Positions 1 to 9,000 of a stretch of 64,000 nucleotides of DNA are shown here, piece after piece (position 1 is the stretch's first letter; each line of letters starts with the position of its first letter). The notes under the pieces are model-generated. The model ran no database searches, was not told the DNA's origin, and was given only the letters and a program-made list of their open reading frames with translations. Origin of the DNA: Aliagarivorans marinus DSM 23064 (GTDB lineage: Bacteria; Pseudomonadota; Gammaproteobacteria; Enterobacterales; Celerinatantimonadaceae); assembly GCF_000429485.1 (NCBI RefSeq), contig NZ_KE386907.1, positions 62,001 through 126,000 of the forward strand. Reading direction: 5' to 3'. A program made the translations under genes and the position numbers.

Positions 1-3000
1 TGTACGTCGCCGCTAAAGTGTTCGGCTGGGTTAAAGCTATATGTACCATCTCCGTTATCAACCAGCTCGCCTTGGTCACCGCTGTAACTTACGCCGTCAA
101 CTGAAAGCGCGTCACCTTCGATATCCGTTGCATTCGCTAGCAGTACTTCATCACTAATCAGTAGTGACCCGTCTTCTTGCATCTCGAAGCTAACGGGTGC
201 AACTTCAGGTGCATCATTCACAGGGTTAACCGTCAGGTTAAGCTCTGTTGGTGTGGCAATTTCACCATCGCTCACATCGTAGGTGAACTGAATGTCCCCG
301 TAAAAATCTTCACTCGGGGTCACACTGTATGTGCCGTCGCCATTGTCAACGACGGTGGCATTCGGGTCGTTAGTTTGCAGATTATCAGCGTAGAGAATGT
401 CACCATCGACATCAGAGGCATTCTCCAACAGCATTTCCTGAGTAACCAAGATGGTATTGTCTTCATCTACCTGCGCAGCCACCGCTTCGGCTTCGGGCGC
501 ATCGTTAACAAACTCGACATTCAGTTCAAGGTTTGCCTGTACGACATCGGTGCCGTCACTGACATCGAAAGTAAAGTTAACCTGTCCATCAAACTCAGGG
601 CTAGGCGTGATGGTATAAGAACCATCACCGTTATCGACGACAGAGGCATTAGGCTCTTCAGTGCTCAAGTTCAGCACGCTAAGTTCATCGCCTTCTATGT
701 CACTGGCTTGTGCGAGTAGCTGCTCGGTAGTAACAGTAAGTGATTCATCCTCCATGGTGTTGAACACCAAATCAGGTACATCAGGCAAGTCATTGACTGG
801 ATTAACCGTGAGGTCTAAGCCAGTAGCAACTGTCTCAATGCCATCGGTTACGTCATAGCTAAACTCGACCTCACCAAAGAAGTTCTCGCTTGGAGTGATA
901 GTGAAGCTACCATCGCCATTTTCAACGATTGTGGCGTTTGGATCATTAGTGCTTAGGTTGGTTGCGGCTAATGCATCGCCATCGATGTCAGAGGCATTGG
1001 CCAATAAGTCTTCCTGAGTAAGGGTGATACTTCCATCTTCATCAACGCTGGCATCTAACGGCCCACTCACATCTGGCGCAAAATTCACCTCTTCTACGTC
1101 GATATTCATGGTGTTAGGCGCACTAGCGATTCCGTCGCTCACATCGAAGGTAAGCTGCACCTCTCCGCTGAAGTCTTCTGCTGGCGTAAAGGTGAAGGTG
1201 TTATCACCGTTGTCCTGCAAAGTGCCTTGGGTTTGATCGGCCAGCAACAAATTTTCGATATGCAGGATATCGCCATCAACGTCGCTAGCATTGGCAAGCA
1301 GTTGCTCAACACTGATCTGCATGCTGCCGTTTTCTAGCATTTGTGCCGATAGCGGTGCTCCAGGCTCAGGCACATCATTGACCGGGATAACCGTCAGATC
1401 GACATGAGCGTCGACCGCATCAGTACCGTCGAATACCTGGTAGTCGAGATCGACTTCACCATTGAAGTTCTCGTTAGGAACAAAGGTGTAACTGCCATCA
1501 CCATTATCTGTCAGCTCACCATTATCGCCGTTATAGCTGATATTGCTGATACTGAGATCATCCCCTTCGATATCTGAAGCATTCGCTAGCAGATCTTCAT
1601 CGGTAAAGGTGATCGAGTTATCCTCCTCAGTACTAAGGATAACGGGGCCAGATACAATCGGCTCATCATTAACCGACTCAAAGTTGATGTTGATGGTATT
1701 GCTGTCCACCAACTCCCCGTCGGTGACTTCGTAGGTAAGTTCTACTTCACCATGGAAGTCTGGATCAGGGGTTACCGTCCAAGTACCATCACCGTTATCG
1801 GTTAAGGTAGCATCATCCCCTACCAGCTCAAGGTTTTGGATATCCAGCACGTCGCTATCGATATCCGATGCTTGGGCAAGCAGTTGCTCTTCGGTAATAA
1901 CTATCGACGCGAAGCTTTCTGCGCCTTCACCGCTAACCTCAAGGCTCGGTAAATCGGCGGTAAGATCGAGAGCCACATCGGCATCACTGTTATGCAGGTT
2001 GAGGTCTATGGTTTCGGTGACCTCGGTACCATCAACACCAATGGTTGTGAATACCACCTCGTCAGCCTGCGTTTGCGAGACCGTCATGTTTTGAACTACA
2101 TAGGTTCCGCTACCTTGGATGGTACCCAGCTCAAAGTGTGATACTGGCTCATCGGTGGTTAGGGTGTAGGTATGCTCATACGAGTTTTTATCATCTTTAT
2201 GGTAAGTCTCTGAGTCAATGAGCTCACCGTCAGCGTTGAAGGCACGGATTTCCACCTCGGTAAATCGAGGTGAATCTTCAAGGAACCAACCACCTAGACC
2301 ATCTAGCTCGAAGCTGATTTCATTGATGTCTTTACCTTCAACCGTAACAACCAGTTGCTCATCATTACTCAAGCCATTACGGTCATCGTCGCCAATTCCG
2401 CGGCCAATATGGGTCTTACCATTCCAAGCGCCTAATGGGCCGTCGGAGCTTTGGGTGGTAACCGTCAGGTCTCCATCAACAAACTGGCGGGTGTGGTCAT
2501 CAACGGCAGTTCCCCAGTCGTCTAAGGTCGCATTGTCATCGAAGGTACCAATTTGGCTGTCGTGGGTCGCTTGCGACACCGCGTCTTCATCAGGTACAAA
2601 GCGCACTTCAGTATCGGCGGGAACCTCTCTGCCGACCTCGAGCTGAACCCACTCATCGTCGATGTTCGCCTCGACGATGCCAAACTCCGGGGCTTGGTCA
2701 AGGCGGATCACAGGCTCTTCACGCAACGATACCCCAACGGTCTGATCTTCTTCCGCTTGGATAAAGATCTCATCCCCTGCATCCGGCGCGTCATTCACCG
2801 GATTAACAGTGAGATCTAAAGTGGTTGCTACCACGTCTACGCCATCACTTACATCAAAGGTGAAGTCGATATCGCCGTTGAAGTTCTCAGTATGGGTAAT
2901 GGTATAGCTGCCATCATCATTCTCTACAATTGTGGCATTAGGGTCATTGGTTTGAAGGTTGGTTGCTGTTAGCTGATCACCTTCTATGTCCGATGCATTA

Positions 3001-6000
3001 GCAAGTAACTGCTCTTGAGTCAGCGTGATAGAGTGATCTTCGTCCACCACCGCTTCAACACCGGAAACATCAGGAGCATCATTCACGGCAATAACAGTAA
3101 TGCCCGCGGTAGTTTGGGAACTGGCGCCATCCTCATCGACAACAGTCACGTCGAGGCTAACTTCACCACTCCAGTTTTCGCTAGGCGCAAAGGAGAAGGT
3201 ACCGTCACCATTATCGCTAAAGGTGCCATCATCACCGCTGTAGCTTACCTCGCTGACACTAACATCACCTTCAACATCACTGCTGTTGGCTAGCAGCTGC
3301 TCTTCTGTCAGGGTAATAGCGCCATCTTCATCCATGGTGTAGGCAGTAGAGCCCGCCACTGGGGGATCGTTCACTGCGATAACTTCAATGCCCGCTGTGG
3401 TTTCAGCAGTCGCGCCACCTTCATCTACGACGGTCACATCCAGGCTAACATCACCATTGAAGTTCTCGTTTGGTGCAAAGCTGTAACTGCCATCACCGTT
3501 GTCGGTAAGGATACCGTCGGTGCCAGAGTAGCTGACGTCTTGGACGGCTACGTCCCCCTCTACATCGCTGGAGTTCGCCAACAGCTGCGCTTCTGAGAAG
3601 GTTAGTACGTTATCTTCATCCACTTGATAGCTGGTTGACCCCGCAACCGGTGGATCGTTTACTTCCGTTACGGTCACATCGAGGGATGCATCCACTGTAT
3701 CGGTACCATCAGAGACTGAGAAGCTCAGTTCCACTTCGCCACTGAAGTTCTCATTTGGTGAGAAGGTATAAGAGCCATCACCGTTATCGGTGAATACACC
3801 GTCGGCGCCGCTGTAGGATACATCGGCAACAGACAGATCATCCCCGTCAATATCCGAAGCACCCGCTAGCAGCTGCTCATCGGTAAAGGTCAGGCTGCCA
3901 TCTTCTTCGATGGTGTAGGCCTTATCTTCCGCGCTGGGCAGGTCGTTGACGGGGTTAACGGTCAGGTCAGCGTTGGCCACGATGCTGTCGGTGCCATCTG
4001 AGATGTCGAAGCTTAGGTCGATATCGCCATTAAAGTCAGCATCTGGGGTGATGGTGAAGCTACCGTCATCGTTCTCAACCACGGTGGCGTTATCACCGGC
4101 GCTTAGGTTAGACGCAGTTAGTGCATCGCCTTCAACATCAGACGCCTGGCTTAGCAGCTGCTCCTGACTTAGCGTAATCGCGCCATCTTCATCGACGCTA
4201 TAGGCTAAGTCGTCCGACACTGGTGCATCATTGACTGCAATCACTTCAATACCGGCGGTAGTCTCTGCTGTGGCGCCGTCTTCATCAACGACTACGACAT
4301 CCAGTGACACATCGCCGTTGAAGTTCTCATTCGGGGCAAAGCTGTAGCTGCCGTCACCATTGTCGGTAAGGATACCGTCGGTGCCGGAGTACGACACATC
4401 TTGGACTGCTACATCGCCCTCAATATCAGAGCTATTAGCTAGCAATTGTGCGTCGCTAAATGTAAGCACATTGTCTTCATCAACACTGTAGGAAGTCGCC
4501 CCCGCTACTGGTGGGTTGTTAACTTCACTTTCGGTTACAACGATATCAATATTTGCACCAACGGTATCGGTACCATCGGAAACTGAGAAACTAAGCTCTA
4601 CCTCTCCACTGAAGTTCTCGTTAGGTGAGAAGGTGTAACTACCGTCACCGTTATCGGTGAACACACCATCTGCGCCTGAGTAAGACACATCAGCAACAGA
4701 CAGGTCATCCCCGTCGATATCACTGGCCCCGGCCAGTAGCTGCTCATCGGTAAAGGTCAGACTGCCATCTTCTTCGACGTAGTAAAGCTTATCTTCTGCA
4801 CCTGGCAGGTCGTTGACGGGGTTAACTGTCAAGTCAGCTGACGCCACGATGGTATCCGTGCCATCTGAGATATCGAAACTTAGGTCGATATCACCGTTAA
4901 AGTCAGCATCCGGGGTGATGGTGAATGAACCATCATCGTGCTCAACAACGGTGGCGTTATCGCCAGCGCTTAGGTTAGGCGCAGTTAGTGCATCACCTTC
5001 CACATCTGAAGCCTGGCTTAGCAGCTGCGCCTGACTTAGCGTAATCGCGCCGTCTTCATCCACGCTGTAGGCCAGATCACCTGACACTGGTGCGTCATTG
5101 ACTGCAATGACTTCAATACCTGCAGTGGTCTCTGCAGTGGCACCATCTTCATCAACCACGGTCACATCCAGCGACACATCGCCGTTAAAGTTCTCGTTCG
5201 GCGCAAAGCTGTAGCTGCCATCACCATTGTCGGTGAAGATACCGTCGGTGCCGGAGTAGCTAACGCCTTGGACCGCCACATCACCTTCTACATCGCTGGA
5301 GTTGGCCAGAAGCTGCTCTTCACTGAAGGTCAGTACGTTATCTTCGTCCACTTGATAGCTGGTGCTGCCCGCTACCGGTGGATCGTTGACCTCGGTGACG
5401 GAGACATCGATGCTCGCATCAACGGTGTCGGTACCATCACTGACACTGAAGCTCAGTTCTACCTCGCCGCTGAAGTTCTCATTTGGTGAGAAGGTATAGC
5501 TACCGTCACCATTATCGGTGAACACGCCATCTGCGCCTGAGTAGGACACATCGGCAACAGACAGATCATCCCCATCGATATCACTCGCTCCGGCCAATAG
5601 CTGCTCATCAGTAAAGGTCAGGCTGCCATCCTCTTCAATGGTATAAGCCTTATCCTCGGCACTTGGCAGGTCGTTAACGGGGTTAACGGTCAGGTCTGCG
5701 CTGGCTACGATGGTATCGGTGCCGTCTGAGATATCGAAGCTCAAGTCGATATCTCCGTTAAAGTCGGCATCCGCGGTGATGGTGAATGAACCATCATCGT
5801 TCTCAACCACAGTGGCGTTATCGCCCGCACTGAGGTTAGACGCGGTAAGCGCATCGCCCTCTACATCTGATGCTTGAGACAGGAGCTGTTCTTGGCTCAG
5901 GGTAATCGCACCGTCTTCATCCACGCTGTAGGCCAAATCACCTGACACGGGCGCATCATTAATTGGCAGTACCTCAACGTTAATCACGGTGTCGACCGTG

Positions 6001-9000
6001 GCTCCATCCTCATCCTGGATGGTCACATTCAGTTGCACTTCGCCATTAAAGTTCTCGTTCGGCGCAAAACTACAAGTGCCATCGCCATTGACTGAGAACA
6101 CACCATCAGGGCCGTCATAGCTGATACCTACCAGCTCAACATCCCCTTCAATATCCGAGGCATTACCCAGTACCTGAGACTCACTAAAGGTCAGAACGCT
6201 GTCTTCATCGATGGTGTATGAGGTTGGCCCCGCAATCGGCGGGTCATTCACTTCGATAACCTCGATACCCGCCGTGGTATCTGCGGTAGCGCCAGCTTCA
6301 TCAACAATGGTCACATCTATGCTGATATCACCTGAGAAGTTCTCATTCGAGGTGAAGGTATAGGAGCCGTCGCCATTATCCGCAAATACCCCGTCAGTGC
6401 CTGAGTAAGACACATCTTGGACTGCTACATCCCCTTCGATATCGGAACTATTCGCTAGCAACTGCTCGTCACTGATGGTGATGGAGTTATCTTCATTGAC
6501 TTGATAGCTGGTGCTGCCGGCTACCGGTGGATCGTTCACCTCAGTGACTGTCACGTCGATGGACGCGTCGACTGTATCGGTGCCATCACTGACACTGAAG
6601 CTCAGCTCTACCTCGCCGCTGAAGTTCTCATTTGGGCTAAAGGTGTAAGAGCCATCACCGTTATCGGTGAATACACCGTCTGCGCCGCTGTAGGATACGT
6701 CTGCAACAGACAGTTCATCCCCGTCAATATCACTCGCCCCTGCCAATAGCTGCTCATCGGTAAAGGTCAGGCTGCCATCTTCTTCAATGGTGTAGGCCTT
6801 ATCTTCCGCGCTTGGCAGATCGTTGACGGGGTTAACCGTCAGGTAGGCAGTGGCTACGATGCTGTCGGTGCCATCGGAGACATCAAAGCTCAGGTCAATA
6901 TCGCCATTGAAGTCGGCATCAGGGGTGATGGTGAAGCTACCATCGCCGTTATCCACCACGGTTGCGTTATCACCGGCGCTGAGATTGCTTGCGCTTAACT
7001 CATCGCCTTCAACATCTGACGCTTGAGATAACAACTGCTCCTGGCTCAGGGTAATTGCGCCGTCTTCATCCACGCTGTAGGCCAAATCGCCCGATACTGG
7101 CGCGTCATTAACCGCAATGACTTCAATACCGGCGTTGGTTTCCGCAGTGGCACCATCTTCATCAACGACAGTGACATCCAGAGAGACATCGCCATTAAAG
7201 TTCTCGTTCGGCGCAAAGCTGTAACTACCGTCACCGTTATCGGTAAGGATACCGTCGGTGCCAGAGTAGCTAACGTCTTGGACCGCCACATCCCCTTCTA
7301 CATCGCTGGAGTTGGCCAGAAGCTGCTCTTCGCTAAAGGTCAGTACGTTGTCTTCATCGACTTGATAGCTGGTTGAACCGGCTACCGGTGGATCGTTGAC
7401 CTCGGTGACGGTGACATCGATACTCGCATCAACGTTGTCGGTACCATCGGAGACAGAGAAGCTCAGCTCCACCCCACCGCTGAAGTTCTCATTAGGCGAG
7501 AAGGTATAAGAGCCATCACCGTTATCGGTGAATACGCCATCTGCGCCTGAGTAAGACACATCGGCAATAGACAGATCATCTCCATCGATATCATTGGCTC
7601 CGGCCAGTAGCTGCTCATCGGTAAAGGTCAGGCTGCCATCCTCTTCAATGGTATAAGCCTTATCCTCGGCACTTGGCAGGTCGTTAACGGGGTTAACGGT
7701 TAAGTCGGCACTGGCCACGATGCTGTCGGTGCCATCTGAGATATCAAAGCTCAGGTCGATATCGCCGTTAAAGTCGGCATCAGGCGTGATGGTAAAGCTA
7801 CCATCGCCGTTATCCACCACGGTGGCGTTATCACCCGCACTGAGGTTGCTTGCGCTTAGCTCATCCCCTTCAACATCGCTAGCTTGAGACAGCAACTGCT
7901 CTTGGCTCAGGGTAATTGCGCCATCTTCGTCTACGGAGTACGCGAGGTCGCCAGACACTGGCGCATCGTTCACCGCGATAACTTCGATGCCCGCTGTAGT
8001 TTCAGCAGTCGCTCCGTCTTCATCAACGACAGTCACATCCAGTGAGACATCGCCGTTGAAGTTCTCATTCGGCGCAAAGCTGTAGCTGCCGTCACCGTTG
8101 TCGGCAAGGATACCGTCGGTGCCGGAGTACGATACATCTTGGACTGCTACATCACCTTCTACATCCGAGCTATTGGCAAGCAGTTGCTCTGAGCTAAAGG
8201 TCAGAACATTATCTTCATCCACTTGATAGCTGGTTGAGCCTGCTACCGGTGGATCGTTGACCTCGGTGACAGTGACATCGATGCTCGCATCAACGGTGTC
8301 GGTACCATCACTGACACTGAAGCTCAGCTCCACCTCACCGCTGAAGTTCTCATTTGGTGAGAAGGTATAAGAGCCATCGCCGTTATCAGTGAACACACCG
8401 TCGGCGCCTGAGTAGGACACATCGGCAACAGACAGATCATCCCCGTCAATATCACTGGCCCCGGCTAGCAACTGCTCATCGGTAAAGGTCAGGCTGCCAT
8501 CTTCTTCAATGGTGTAGGCCTTATCCTCGGCACTTGGCAGGTCGTTAACTGGGTTAACCGTCAGGTCTGCACTGGCTACGATGGTATCGGTGCCGTCTGA
8601 GATATCGAAGCTTAGGTCGATGTCGCCATTAAAGTCAGCATCCGGAGTGATGGTAAATGAACCATCATCGTTTTCTGTAACAGTGGCGTTATCGCCAGCG
8701 CTGAGATTGCTCGCGGTAAGCGCGTCGCCCTCCACATCACTGGCTTGCGACAGGAGCTGTTCTTGGCTAAGAGTAATCGCGCCGTCTTCATCGACGCTAT
8801 AGGCTAAGTCGCCCGATACTGGCGCGTCATTGACTGCTATGACTTCAATACCGGCAGTGGTTTCGGCAGACGCTCCGTCTTCATCAACGACAGTCACACC
8901 CAATGAGACATCACCGTTGAAGTTCTCATTCGGCGCAAAGCTGTAGCTGCCGTCACCGTTGTCGGTAAGGATACCGTCGGTGCCGGAGTAGCTAACGTCT

